Below, piece after piece: positions 11,245-23,410 of a stretch of 64,000 nucleotides of DNA (positions within the stretch are counted from its first letter, which is position 1; every line of letters starts with the position of its first letter). The notes beneath the pieces are model-generated. The model saw nothing but the letters and a program-made list of their open reading frames with translations, was not told the DNA's origin and did no database searches. Origin of the DNA: Malachius bipustulatus (Eukaryota; Arthropoda; Insecta; Coleoptera; Melyridae); NCBI GenBank assembly GCA_910589415.1, contig OU342639.1:11292268-11356267 (forward strand), read 5' to 3'. The position numbers were made by a program, and so were the translations under genes.

Positions 11245-14200
11245 TCATGACCACCAATTCAAGAAACACAGGATCATATGACTCAGATGCTCGGGTGTCT
11301 CCAGCATCGCCATGTGACCAGCATTGGGAATCAATTCGAGAAAAGCCCTCGGAACTGTCCTCTCCATTTCGCATTCTTGCACTAAAGTTACTTGCTTATC
11401 TTGCAATCCATGGATCAATAACGTCGGTACTAATATCCGTCTATGAAATGCTGCGTCCCCTTGGGGCCAATTCTGTCCTTTGATGACATATTTCAAGACA
11501 TGCTCGGGGATACCACAATTCTCGTTTGTGGGAGTGAAGTTCTTTCCTCTGGAAGAGTAAAAGAGGTTGCGTTTCAAGCCGCACCAGAGGAGAGGGCTGA
11601 GGGTTGTCTGGATACAACCTAAAGGGGTGATTTCGGTGCCGGCCACTGGCGGCGCTAGCGGGGTTGGTCCACCTCCACTTATCAGGATTAATTGGGAGAC
11701 TTGGGGAGCTCTTGCATGATACAAGGCGGTTACTATGCTGCACCTATAGAAGTAAAATTATTTTACCCACTATAAATGGATCAATTAAAATCATTGTTTA
11801 CCCATAAGAATGTCCGATTAATGTACACTTTCGACTGTCGTTCCCAATGTAATGATCGAAAACTGTCAGTGCTTGGATTAATAAGTTATGAAATGTGTAA
11901 AGCTTCTCTTTATCCGGAGTTGAACTATATCCGTGACCCAACATGTCTGGTACTACAACTTCAAAACCCTTGTTGATTAGACTGTTGATTACTAGCCACC
12001 ATACGTCAGCTGAGCTGCCAATACCGTGAAATAAAAATATTAACGGTTTCTAGAACAGAAAAACGATTGTACATGTCTAAAAGTAAGAGCTGCGATGACT
12101 AAAGACCTCAGATTTTGGACCTGTAGTTCTTTGTGTCCAGTTACTTTATCACTTATTTAATAATTTTTGGCAAATGTAAATGTTATATCTAAAATCACAA
12201 AATATTCCAACATCGTATTCGAAGAAAATGTACTAGAATGTGTCCGATGCGAAATTGCGTAAAACATTTCGGAGGGTGATGATGGTAAATGAGAGGTCTT
12301 CAAAAGGTTGATTAGAAAAGGGTTTGTTTACAAACATCAAGCTTAAAATTTACCCCCAATTAGTTGGTCCAATCAAAAAGTTAATCGTTAAATCGAGAAG
12401 GGTACTTTTTGTAAGGATCAGGGGATATTTTGTAAATTAACTTCTTGGAGGTCTACAAGGGGTGGATTTGAATAGTTTTGAATAATCCAAAAAAATTATG
12501 TTGTGTTTTAATAACACGAAATATATTAAGAAATGATTCCAAAGAGTCTGTTGTTATTTACTTCTGAGCTTATAATAAAATCAATTATACGTAATTAATT
12601 ACATACATTTTGAGTAGGATACTGATGAACACAGGGCATTTTTGGTCCACTCAAGCCTCTTGCTTGTAGTATGATCGATTGGTTTTTAATTCTGGAACTT
12701 CGAGACTCAGCATTAAAATGTATTATAGGATTATTACTGTTTGAATGATCAATAAATATTTTCTTTCTCGGGACTATGTTATCTTCGTTACAGTCTTCAA
12801 ATGCTAAATTAAATTTTCCATTTGATTCACTTTTTTCTTGAGTTAAAATAAAATATTCTTGAAAAGCTTCGAAAAGCGTTTCCTCGATTAATCTTTCAAT
12901 GAAAGTTTCTACGTTAATGATTCTAGTCGGTGGTATGTCATAACTTGAGATGCTGAAATAATTGTTTTAATTAATTAGGGTAACTGTAGACCTGTGACAC
13001 CTCGAATTTTTACATAGATTTACACGGTTATCTATATTTCTATCTCAAGCTTTTTCAAAAGGTGCTGAAAAAAACCTCATGTTATCCTACCCCTTTGAAG
13101 GGGCATGATATCGATTAGAGGTTTTTGGAAATTAGTTGATTAGGGTTATTTCTTTAGTTTATGACAAGCTATACTTATATAATAAATAAATAAAAATAAC
13201 AACTAATAAAAGTTGCCACAGCCAAAAGGGTTTGCACCATGGGGGCTATAGAATGGATGGCTAGAACAAGAAAGCATAGAAAAAGTGTCAAAATTGAAAA
13301 AAGTCATTTTATAATCAAACAAAATATGACATTGAATTTTTACAAAAAAAAAAAAAATGCAGAAAAATATCTTTCGTGGCTAGAAAATTCTCAGAGCTAT
13401 AGCTACGTTAAAAAATATAGAGTGAATTTTCGAGTCAATTATTGTCCTTAAACTAAGAAATCAAAAACTGCATACTAAAACTTAATTTAAATGTTGAGGA
13501 GTGTAATTTGAATATTAATCAATTAAAACATAATGTTAGTAAAACGATTAGAAAGATTTTGCGGGATAAAGAATTTGATAACTGGTGTAATTTTAATCAA
13601 AAGGGAAAAGGTGTCATTTTATACAATGAAGTACCTTCTGCTAATAGTTGGATCTATAGGAAAAATAATGGTTTGAGCTGTTCTGAATGGAGAGATTGTA
13701 TAAAAATGACGTTTAATGTGGCAGCAGTCAGAGCAATACCCGGAAGGGGACCTAACACAAACCGTTGTAGACATTGCAACGAGTTTGAATCTCTTGCTCA
13801 TGTGTTAGGTTCCTGTAAACACGGCGAATTAGCTCAAATAAAGAGACACAACGAAATTAGAAGCCTTATTGCTGATGAATTTAGGAGTAAGGACTTCGAA
13901 GTTCATGAAGAAGTGTTGGGTGTTTCTTCTGCTGATAGCATTCGACGGATTGATATAATTGCAATCAATCGTAAGAACAATGAGGCCATAATTATAGATC
14001 CGACTATTAGATTTGAGGATAATCTTGACCAGCCTGAGAAAGTTCATGCAGAAAAATGTAACTTCTATGAGCCAACTATCCCATATTATCGAGATAAATT
14101 TAATATCCACCAAATTGATGTAATAGGATTATTTTTTGGATCTAGAGGAACACTTTCGAAAAAATATTTAAAATTTAGAAAGCAATATAAATTATCAAAA

Positions 14201-15322
14201 TCTTTAGATGAAAATATAGTTATCAAAATTCTAAAAAGTTCAGTGTATATTTTAAGAAATCATTTATTTGGCATTGGGAAACAATGACTTATCTTTAAAA
14301 TTTTGATTATAATATGATACCTATAGATACATTTAATAAGTTTAATTTAATTTAATTTACTAATTTCTTTAAATTGTTAATTTAAAAAAAATATTTGTTA
14401 TACTGTGTGTTTAGGCATTTTAGTTATGTATTAACTAAACAGTTTTCTAAATAAAGAAATATATATCTTATATTTATTTTCCAAAAAATTTAGTGTTCAA
14501 AATGAAGGAATTTTTGGAGGAAAATGGAAAGACTTTGAATTATAATTTAAGCCCCTAAAATGCTTGCCTTCCTGGGCAAGCATTATTAGCATATTAGCCC
14601 AATGGTTAGGAAGGCCCTGCTTATTTAAACTACCCAGTTAATAGGTAAATTATTGGGCCTTAATAAAATGCAAAATCATAATGAAAGTGACCCTGATAAA
14701 ATAGAGATCTTGCTTTAGGTTTCAAAGTTACCTTTACCTTAGTTGGGGGAGTTCTTAGTTGCTTACATATTCTGCTTGTAATATTACAAGGACACTACAG
14801 GACAAGAAATTTCTTCATAAATTAGGCATGCCTATAAATTATTCATATACAGAAACATCTATGTATATTAATAAAATGCTCGAGGTGTCAAAGATCGAAA
14901 AAATCACCAAAATTTATTTAAATAAAATAACAAACCTACCTCTGCCGGTTTCCTTGAATTTGTAAAATATTACTCGATCCGTTAGACAAAGCCGAATATC
15001 TAAGTGATCTACGGAATGAGCAATTGCAATTTCTAATTTTAAGTGGTTTGTTCCATTTTGTGAACCAATATTCTTCAGATAAAGAATTTCGCTTTGAGTA
15101 TTGTGTGTCAACGGAGAAATTTGACGGGATGTAGACACTTTTTCTTTTTTCAGGAGTTATATGAATAACTCTGAGCTGACAATTTAAACCTAAAGGAATA
15201 TAATCACAATATTTCGGTCCAAGTGGTTCAATTGGGTGTATAGGATGTCCTAAGCTTAACGTCGACATGAAAGTTTTCCATGAGTTTTGAATCTTCAATA
15301 CACAACCGTTTCTATTTTCCAT
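11245..15322 (-). CDS. ABHD8: ABHD8-type alpha/beta hydrolase
   Basis: Four coding exons on the minus strand: 14940..15322, 12607..12952, 11802..12049 and 11245..11743. All junctions keep frame and give 491 residues (human ABHD8 has about 440). The hydrolase fold starts at KPLIFLFHGIGSSADVWW (oxyanion-hole HG). It continues with VVVPDMLGHGYSS and the nucleophile elbow GHSYG, split by intron 3. ISGGGPTPLAP follows, then the acid in LLIHGLQDK and the base in LIPNAGHMAMLETPEHL. Catalytic Ser, Asp and His are all visible. The GGGPT and MLETPE segments match ABHD8 rather than other ABHD members. The N-terminal 240 residues are poorly conserved; within them CDYIPLGLNCQLRVIH fits the ABHD8 N-terminal motif. 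The ATG at 15322 is chosen as the first in frame. The natural substrate is not known from the sequence. Confidence 0.9.
12050..12606. other. ABHD8 intron 2, no other feature
   Basis: AT-rich intron between the second and third coding exons. I see no repeat termini or coding fragment in it. Confidence 0.5.
13205..14460 (+). mobile_element. 5'-truncated R2-like non-LTR retrotransposon
   Basis: Lies antisense in intron 1 of the ABHD8-like gene. The last 250-odd codons (to the stop at 14285..14287) encode the C-terminal part of an R2-group polyprotein. They contain a CCHC knuckle in NRCRHCNEFESLAHVLGSC (C-X2-C-X7-H-X4-C), the RHNEIRSLIADEF segment, and the restriction-like endonuclease core RIDIIAI..IIIDPTIRFED. 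The reading frame is broken: KLRNQKLHTKT near 13453 continues into LNLNVEECNLN only after a frame change, and a further upstream piece (13239..13451) is in another frame. The reverse transcriptase is missing, so the copy is dead. The tail after the stop is AT-rich with AATAAA near 14450. Confidence 0.8.
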
Positions 15323-16560
15323 TTCGATTGAAAGTGTTACCTTTACAATTCTGAATACTTATTCCTGAATTATTAAGTCACACCCATTTCAAATTGCCTT
15401 AAATGATTCTAATTAAATCATTCAGTCATTCACCAGTTATTTAAGATCATTTTTTCTAGATCTAGACACAGTTACTTAAAATACCCAATCAGTCAAGGAA
15501 TGAATTTAAAATGTACCTGGAAAAAAATCATCGAAACTATCATTCAAAATATTTGCTATTTAATTCAGAATTAATCGGAAAATAAAATTGATGTTGTCGA
15601 TGGTTTACTAATTGCATTTTTCGCTTGGCAGATTCCGATTAAACTTAAACTTAAAATTTATGTAAACGTAAATATAGAATATAACCTCATTCCGTCATGA
15701 TGACTAAGGAGTCACATTCCACAGGTGTCAGTTATATAAGTCACATTCAACAGGTGACAGCTTGATCGGAGATTCCGCCTACTGTAGATGCGTTCGGATG
15801 TTGTTTGCGCGTACGAAGAAAGTATAACAACAGTAGGTCTGCGCCGTCGTATTGGTTTGCATACCGGAAATTATTTGTACAGTTACTGTCCACCTTACCT
15901 AAGCCCCTGATTCGGGCTCCTTTTTTTATTCACTCATTGATCACAAGGAGAATACAAGAAACATTTGAATGCAAACGTAATTACGACCCTACCCAACGAA
16001 AACCTGAAATAATTATATACCTACTTCAGCACCAAATTTGCTGAAAAATTCAAAAGGAATTCCGGAAAGTTTATTTCCAAGGGTGGTCATAGAAACAGTA
16101 TTAGACCAATTATTTGATTGAAAATGTAATAATAAAACAGGAACCAACAAAACTGTCTAAATCCATCGTATGTAATTTACAGAAAATCCGAATTTTTTAT
16201 AGAGTCGTTCTAAATAGATTGCAAATTTTGCAGATCTTAATTAACATAAATGAAGCGCTTTAGAAGTTCATTTCCAGAAAGAAAAAAATATTGGATGATT
16301 TTTAGTTGAGATATTTTCAAAAAACCTTTGGATATGAATAGTTTTGCAACAGTTATAGTGGAAATAAAAAGTTTTGAAACTGTACCTACTTGCGAAATGT
16401 AAAATGTTTTATTGGATAAAAATCTCATTATAATACAATTTTCGAGAAAACAAAACACTCAACAATACAAAAAGCCGAGCAAAAAGCATTTCTTGCATTA
16501 ATGCCGTTTCATTTTAGGCTATAATAATACAAATTTTAAGGATTTAGGATTTACAACACA
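15323..16560. other. Upstream of ABHD8, no gene seen
   Basis: Probably holds the 5' UTR and promoter of the minus-strand ABHD8-like gene, but no TATA box or initiator can be defended. A short duplicated phrase (AGTCACATTC and CAACAGGTG-like words) occurs twice near 15708..15760. The rest is featureless. Confidence 0.4.
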
Positions 16561-17715
16561 TCTAAGTTATCTAAAATTTTGTTTCAGATTCCTAATAAGA
16601 AAAAAAAAACAGTGGAACTTTCATTTAAGATTTAAGTGACACTCAAGATTCCAATGGTGAGAGAACTGAGAGAGATAAGAAAAGGTGTATTTAACAACTA
16701 CACCTGTTGGTGCATTCGTTGGCAAACGCAGTATAGGGATTTACTATAGGCTATAATAGGTTAATTATGAATTATTATAGGTACAAGCTTCAAATAGATT
16801 CTTCATACTCAAGTCACTCAAGTGTAATATTCCTCAGAAAACCAATATTGTGGTTACAAAATAATATTTTTATAAATTAACAACAATGAAAAAACAAGAC
16901 AGCGTTCCCTGCCCTCAAATGAGTGGTACACCGGTGGTATATTTGAAAAAAAAAACTATGAAAAAAGGAAAATACAATAAACATACATTTTGATGTCAAG
17001 AAATCATAAAAATAATATTTTAATAGAAAAAAAAACTAAATTATAAAAACATCCCTAAAGGAGTTTGACCTTGGACCACGTCGTCGCGAACGTGTTAAAC
17101 CGTATCAAAAAAAATCTATATCACACTCAATAAAAAAATTTCCAAGATTTTTAAAAATCAATTTTCCACCGAATGACGTCATAATAAAGTCATATTGCGA
17201 TTAGGGTTTTTGAAATTTTTCTATAATAATTTTATTATTTTATAATTTATTATAATAACCTATTATTTTTTGAAAATTGAATAATGAATTTTTAAAGGTG
17301 ACAGATTCTTTGATTTTTTGACTTTTTAACTATATGACACGAAAAATCAATATAAGAAAATCGAAAGTTAACAACTAAAACCCTTGGATTTAGTATTTTG
17401 AAATTTTTTGATATGCCAGATGCATAAATATTGACGGCTTTTGTAAAACCTAAAAAAATTATTTTATTTTTAACAATAAAAAAAGATATGGCTAAAATTA
17501 AAAATGTCGATTTTTCAGTTTTTCAGCATATTTAGCCAACGATAGAAGTTATCTAAAATTTTGTTTCAGATTCCTAATAAGAAAAAACCAATGGAACATT
17601 TTCATTTAAGATTTAACTGAAACTCAAGATTCCAATGATGAGAGAACTGAGAGAGATAAGAAACTATTTGTAATTAACAACTACACCTGTTGGTGCATTG
17701 GCAAAAGCAGCATAG
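16561..17715. repeat. Direct repeat pair about 1 kb apart
   Basis: A segment of about 175 bp at 16561..16735 recurs in the same direction at 17543..17715. Both hold AATTTTGTTTCAGATTCCTA, GAGAGAACTGAGAGAGATAA and ACTACACCTGTTGGTGCATT. The DNA between is AT-rich and non-coding. Related fragments occur near 22330 and 50575. It resembles two copies of a dispersed repeat rather than long terminal repeats, since no primer-binding site or coding interior is visible. Confidence 0.65.
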
Positions 17716-17909
17716 GATTCCCTATATGGTTTAGGGAGAAATGTTATATGTATTAATACTTTTTTAAGATTATAAAGCTGCTTCTGTTGCTATAGCTGCA
17801 TTTTAAGCCTGTTGAGCTGTTTCTGAGAAAAACATTTCAATTTGTGACGACGTGCTCATAATTGCCTCGACTTGAACAATTAATAAAAATGACGTATGTT
17901 TAAATATGG

Positions 17910-18730
17910 TCATATAATATAAGTGATTAGTATTGCCATGATAGCCCTCTGATTATTCGATACAACATAACACAAACACTGATAGATGTACAACAGTGAG
18001 GGAAGTGTCATAATTTTTAGTTTAATAAAAGAATACCTGCAGTCATCCCCATATGATATGATAAGCCTCACGGTTCTCCTCTGTAATGAAAATACACGGT
18101 GCTTAATGGGAGAATGACCCCAAATTAAAAGGGCATAACTTAAATGGTAAGCCATAAGCAATATCGACGGTGACACCGAATCTACCAAGTTTCTCAAGAC
18201 ATAAATTGAGGAGCATAATCTTTTGCATAGAAAAACGCCATGAGACGCAAACCGTAGGTCACCATCGATTTATATAAACCCAAAAAATTTACACTATCAC
18301 AATATTGTGTTAAGCCGGTCTTATCCAATGATTTTAGGGAGAGAACTATGGATGATGATTTATCTGCATTCAACTGAAGTCTGTTAGAAATAAACCAGGT
18401 TGCATTACTACATTCTATGGTTTGATCTAATTGGGGACCTGTAGTTAAATACGGCAGTAGTGTCGTCTGCAAAAAGGATGATCCTGGCAGCAGCAGTAAG
18501 GTCAGGAAGGTCGTTAATAAATATTAAAAATAAAAGGGGTCCAAGAACTGAACCTTGTGGCTCAGATGGCTCGCAGTTGAACCTGACAGCTAGACTGAAC
18601 CTTGTCAGACAAGAAAGAAGAGATCATTCTAACACTTTTTGGGTGTAAATTATACATAATAATATATAGTTTACGTAATAAACTAGAATGATCAACGCAA
18701 TCAAACGCTTTATCTCCGCTGCTGCGAGAT
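17910..18730 (-). pseudogene. Jockey-like reverse transcriptase relic
   Basis: Reading down the minus strand: KAFDCVDHSSLLRKLY (palm motif A), a frameshift, PQGSVLGPLLFLIFINDLPD (motif B), RIILFADDTTAVF (catalytic FADD), then after another frame change FISNRLQLNADKSSSIVLSL and SVNFLGLY. The thumb follows, with LLIWGHSPIKHRVFSLQRRT and IMTLPSLLYIYQCLCYV. The order matches a non-LTR reverse transcriptase. Several frameshifts make it a pseudogene. The catalytic motif itself is intact. Confidence 0.82.
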
Positions 18731-19369
18731 GCGCACAATATAGTTCATAGTCATGGGGAAATATGATAAAGCAACTTTTGAAATCATGCAAGAAGGGCTC
18801 TGAATGTTACCACATGACTTCTTTTCAGGCGAATCCTGCAAAAACCGCGCTGGTTTCTTTCACAAAAAGAAAGATCCCACTTTCCGATTGAAGGGGAATT
18901 TAAACTGGCTAGTTGCCTATCAGATGAGACCAACCAAAAAAAAAGAAAACATTTTGCGCAAGTCTTGTAATTCCAGGAACCACGTCAGTTTCATTATCTC
19001 TTTCCTTTCGAATTTCTATCATTCTATCCTTAGTTCTTCTATCTGGCTGAGCCAAAGTGTGAAGACGTTCCGCACCCTAAAGTTAAAGTTTTTCAGTGCT
19101 GCTAATAAAGCAAGTAAGTAAGCTGATTTAATTAACCAACTAATCCAGTTTGCATGTTATTTAATAGTTTAAGAGATTGTCAGTGGGGATTGGGGACGCC
19201 ATAGAGTCGTGGCGCCATTATTGTAGAAACTATTTTAAAGAACATGTGGTTTCAATTCAATCGAGGTATCGCTTCAATCCAACTCTATGATGAGGATGGA
19301 TCAAAGCTGAAGGGTTTTTTAGGTATTAAAAAAGTGTATCCTGATTTTTGTGGATCAGTTTGAGTAGAG
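18731..19369. other. Intergenic between retrotransposon relics
   Basis: Mixed-composition DNA, probably further degraded retrotransposon sequence since it lies between two relics on the same strand. No recognisable motif could be read. Confidence 0.4.
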
Positions 19370-20885
19370 AGAAGACGTACAAAGCAGGCACGGTAAGAAG
19401 TCCAAGCCGCCTCAAATGGCCTCTGCAGGACTGCCGCATGGACAAGCCTGCCAGGATCCTAATCGCTCTATTTTGAACAGGGTTCGAAAAAATCATGATT
19501 TTTTTATAAAAATATATTTATATTTATATAAATTTATTTATATCAATGATTTTTATTAAAAAAATAAAAAAATCGTGATTTTTTTGATTTCTTTAATTTT
19601 TTTTTAATTTCTTATAATGTGGTATAATCTATTTTCCGCTCTTTTACGCTCTCACATCAGATATGTGAGAAGTTTTTGCTTCATATTTTTGTTAAGGCTG
19701 ACAAGTGGTCGCCACACCATGAATTTTGCGTTTTTCCCTTGTAATTTTTTTCTTCACTTTTGGTTTTGTTGAATTATATAATTAAAAATAATGAAATTAA
19801 ATTAAAGAATTGAAACAAATTTATTTACCAGAATCAGTTAAAATTCAGAAAAGTTAGAAACATTTTTTATGAATTATACTTATGAAGAATTCTTTAGAGG
19901 GCCGAAGTATCACAAAAAGCCCCCCAAAACCTTTCACTATTCAAGAACACATAATAAATAATAATAAAAAAGGACATTCCTTTATTGTTTATTTTTTATT
20001 TCCAAGTTCATGGTCCAGTTAAGTGAGATCAAAAGAAAGATGCAGGAGATGAAATATAATAATAGATACAATAATTGAAGGGTCCAATGCAATAACCAGT
20101 CAAGTCCATTTTTAAGGCCAAAATTAGTTAGCAGTCGATTCTTGCATAGTATAAAATTCTCTTTCGTCCTGTGTAATAACCAGCTCTTGATCATAGAAAA
20201 TAAGGAAATTAAAAATTAAAATTAGAGTTGATGATATTGCTATTCTTATTATTTTCTATGATCAAGAGCTGGTTATTACACAGGACGAAAGAGAATTTCA
20301 TACTATGTAAGAATCGACTGCTAACTAATTTTGGCCTTAAAAATGGACTTGACTGGTTATTGCATTGGACCCTTCAATTGGTTGTTCCCATAATTACCTA
20401 CTGCATCTATTCAAATTCAAACTTAAAGCAGGAATACGTAAATTATGATCACCCTTTAAAGGTTTCAAGTTTCAAAAGAAAGCAATAAAACATGTTTTCA
20501 ATGTTTTCATCAATAATAATTACTATCTGAGGTTTATGGTACCCTTCACCCTTCTATCGAGCCTTCTATATGATATGATTTTTGTTGCACCAATTAAAAT
20601 TTCTTATAGAAAATAAAAAACTCGATAAAAACATAGTATTTCTGATTTTTTTGATTTTAATCGTTGATTAATATAAAAAAATCACTTGATTTAAATCGTT
20701 GATTTAAATCAAATGATTTAAATCGGGCGAACCCTGATTTTGAAGAAGAAAAACCCTTCGGAGAGATCTCTCAGACCCACCCCAGACGGCCAGCCCATAG
20801 GTCACGTGGCTGATTAAATGTCCATAATAAGCATAGAGAGGAACCTCAGAGGACACCGTGCCCCTTGAGAAAACCTGTTAGCATT
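19370..20885 (-). pseudogene. Reverse transcriptase thumb relic split by a hAT
   Basis: Two minus-strand pieces belong together. At 20745..20885 I read a segment containing HLISHVTYGLAVWGGSERS and RRVFLLQ. At 19370..19477 I read NRAIRILAGLSMRQSCRGHL and GLLTVPALYVFSLLKLIHKN. They join in frame exactly where the element 19478..20736 sits. This is the thumb region of a jockey-like reverse transcriptase. Further down (below 19370) the frame is lost. It differs in sequence from the relic at 17910..18730, so it is a separate copy or family. Confidence 0.8.
19478..20736. mobile_element. hAT-like non-autonomous element, 8-bp duplication
   Basis: A 1259-bp element bounded by CAGGGTTCG ends. The left reads CAGGGTTCGAAAAAATCATG; the right, complemented, reads CAGGGTTCGCCCGATTTAAA. 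It is flanked by a perfect 8-bp duplication, ATTTTGAA, at 19470..19477 and 20737..20744. Inside is a foldback with arms of about 132 bp (20072..20203 and 20249..20380). The mirrored reading frames there (starting MIKSWLLHRTKENFIL on both strands) come from these arms and are probably not genes. The 8-bp duplication and CAGGG start fit the hAT superfamily. No transposase is encoded. Confidence 0.87.
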
Positions 20886-21054
20886 TTCAAATCATTTTAG
20901 TTCAGTTTAATGCAGGCTTGGAATTTTCTTTTATTGTATTTCCCAAGCATTAATCTGGCCTGGCTCCTCTGGCTTACTCCTGAGAGGTCTTTCCAGAGGT
21001 TTTCCCTGGTTCCTAGGGGCTATCTTTTCATTGATTTATTATTTTTATTTTCAG
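20886..21054. other. Upstream of the 55-residue gene
   Basis: Likely intron or promoter sequence before a non-coding first-exon boundary. A good acceptor (TTTTATTTTCAG) ends at 21054, just before the 5' UTR of the next gene. Confidence 0.4.
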
Positions 21055-21095
21055 TACCTACCAATTAGAGAAGTACATCTACAGTACTAATAAAG

Positions 21096-23410
21096 ATGCC
21101 GTCAGGAAATCCTCCTATCGTACGAGAACAGTACGAAAATTTAATAAGAGACATTATGGTGAGCATATAATATTAACTGTTAATACGATATAATTGAATA
21201 TCAACCTTTATGTCGAAGGAGATCTGACAAAACTAAAGCTTAAAGAAAATATTTTTTCCCTTTTTCCATTTTAAACTTTAATTATAATAATTATAATCAA
21301 TGTTAATGATAAATTTCTAAATACTTATAAGTAACTTCTTGATTAAAATTTTAATTGTTCGGGAACAAAATAGTATTGCAAAAGGATAGCTTAAATGTTA
21401 ACTGTAAGTGCTCTTAACATGCAGTGTTAATAAAAACTAGTTTTTTCAGAACTTCAGTTTTTTTTAACGGGTTATGAAAATGATGTTTCTTTGACCAATT
21501 AAAGTAAATAGAAAAATGTATAATTGACTTCAAAAAATACACAGCTTTTTTTCTCTCACACCAATGGGATCTATAAGATACAGGGTAAAAAGTTGCACAA
21601 TTTTATGTTCACCATGAATCTGAAACAAAATTTAGAACAACTTCAGTCGTTGCTTGAATATGCTGAAAACAACCGAAACTTCGAAATTTCTTATTTTAGC
21701 CATATATTTTTTATTATTGAAAATTAATTGATGATTTTTTGTAGTTTAACATAAGTCATCAAAGGCTATCCATTTGAAATTACTAAAAATTCTTATGACT
21801 TGTGCGTATAACGATATTGTTTTTCAGGTCATAACGGTTGAAAAAAAGTAAGAAAATCAAAATAAATCACTTTTTCATTTTATTATTTTTTTTTAAATTG
21901 CAATTTTTACTAAATGACAACAATAAGAAGACATTATTATGAACAGAAGAATAATGTTCATATTGCTTGCCATATTTTTTATAACATTCAGTAAAAATAA
22001 TTTTCTTTTTTTTTTAACACAATAAGTTTTTTTTTTTTTGATTTCCTTTGTCTTTGTATAATGTTCAAGGATTCTCAAATATTACTTGATTTGTTTAATA
22101 CTGAACGACATGAAAAACTGAAAAACAATATTGCGTCTATAAGTAAAAAAAAAGTTGACTATGATAACTCTTGGATCTAGTTGGTTTTGAAAATTTTTGA
22201 ATTGATGATGACTTTTGATGACTTATGTAAACCTACAAAAAAAATTTTTTTTCAATAATAAAAAAGATATGACTGAAATAAGAAGTCTCGATTTTTAAGT
22301 TTTTTCATTTAACATTTAAGCAATGGCTGAAGTTATTATTTTAAATTTTGTTTCAGATTCTTATTAAACATAACATTAAAGCTTACCTCTAAAAACAGTA
22401 ACCCTGAGATCCACTTTTTTAATAACGTTATTTACGACATTCTGTCAGATCATCATCAATATGAAGATGATGTACACACTGTAAATTTGATTTTTGAATA
22501 TAGGGAATTCCCGATTTAAAAAAAATGCCTCCTCTAATTATTTGACAGCACAATGTTGAGTTGAGAACTCTTAAAAATTAAAATCTGACTTCTGATGTAT
22601 TAATTATTAAATTTATAATTATATAATATATAATATATTATATAATTAATTATAAATGTAGACTGTTTAGACATTTCCAAGGAAATGAGGAAGACTTTTG
22701 ATAAATTTTTAGTGGTTTTGCTTTTTTGCAGAAAATTTAAATTAGTGTTTGTCCATCCATTAAAAACGTCATTTAATTTGTTTTCATTTTCTCTTATTTT
22801 GTTCCAAGTCTTTGAAGAAGTACCTAAAAAATTGAGCCGGCGGTGGCCTCGCGGTTTAGCGTGCAGACTGCTGATGCCTCAAACTGAGCTCGAATCTCAG
22901 TCTCGATTTGGTTGTCTGTGTCGTCTATTCTACTATTTAATTGGTAAACTTGAGACTGGGTAGAATAAGTCTCGAATCGCATAATTACCAGAATATAGCG
23001 ACTTTGTCTTACCTACATAATTGATCGTCTTTAAAGTTTAGTGCCTTTTGTATGTTATTATTGTTAAGAACTATGTTCCCTCCTTGAAAAAAATTATTAA
23101 TAAACTATTGAAGAAAAAGTATTATGTATTTATCAAAAGACGTTTTTGGGAATTCATGTTCAAATCTAGATCTGTTTCAAAATTTGATTAAACATTATTT
23201 ACGGATTCATTAATTAATACATTTTTCTTTGCGATTAGAACTAATTTCCTCAAAAATGAATTAGGTTTGTGGTTTTCACTCATCCAGAAAAACTTTATTT
23301 TTCAGCTCATAATAACCCTCTGCGATCAAATTTTACGAAACCTATTGGAACGACTACAACAGCATGTGAATGCGCAAGAGGAAAGAAAAGAAAGCAGAAG
23401 AAAAGGATGA
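21096..23410 (+). CDS. Unrecognised 55-residue two-exon protein
   Basis: Exon 1, 21096..21158, encodes 21 residues beginning MPSGNPPIVREQYENL and ends at ATG|GTGAGC. Exon 2, 23306..23410, follows TTTATTTTCAG and adds 34 residues (LIITLCDQILRNLLERLQQH, then a basic tail ending ESRRKG). The junction is phase 0. An upstream acceptor at 21054 suggests a spliced 5' UTR. A poly(A) signal AATAAA lies at 23447, 37 bases after the stop. The product is predicted as one amphipathic helix with heptad-like leucines and a charged C-terminus, so a coiled-coil subunit of a small complex is possible. I do not recognise the family. No signal peptide or clear membrane segment is seen. Splice, phase and poly(A) evidence agree, which makes a real gene likely. 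Confidence 0.6.
21159..22833. other. Intron of the 55-residue gene
   Basis: AT-rich intron. Near 22205..22290 it carries a segment (GACTTATGTAAACCTACAAA) shared with 50585 and, more weakly, 17440. A palindromic run of TA and AT words lies at about 22605..22660. Confidence 0.5.
22834..23110 (+). repeat. tRNA-derived SINE, copy 1
   Basis: The head (GAGCCGGCGGTGGCCTCGCG) carries A-box-like and B-box-like (GAGCTCGAATCTC) blocks. The body then shares GCGACTTTGTCTTACCTACA and a TTCCCTCCTTG end with copies at 35246 and 46492. It sits in the intron of the 55-residue gene. The head does not fold as a complete tRNA by eye. This is the most diverged of the three copies. Confidence 0.72.

Noticed and set aside
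16561..17715. LTR retrotransposon
   Set aside because: Direct repeats exist, but there is no coding interior, primer-binding site, polypurine tract or target duplication.
19982..20488. Two identical small proteins on opposite strands
   Set aside because: They are the two arms of one inverted repeat within the hAT-like element.
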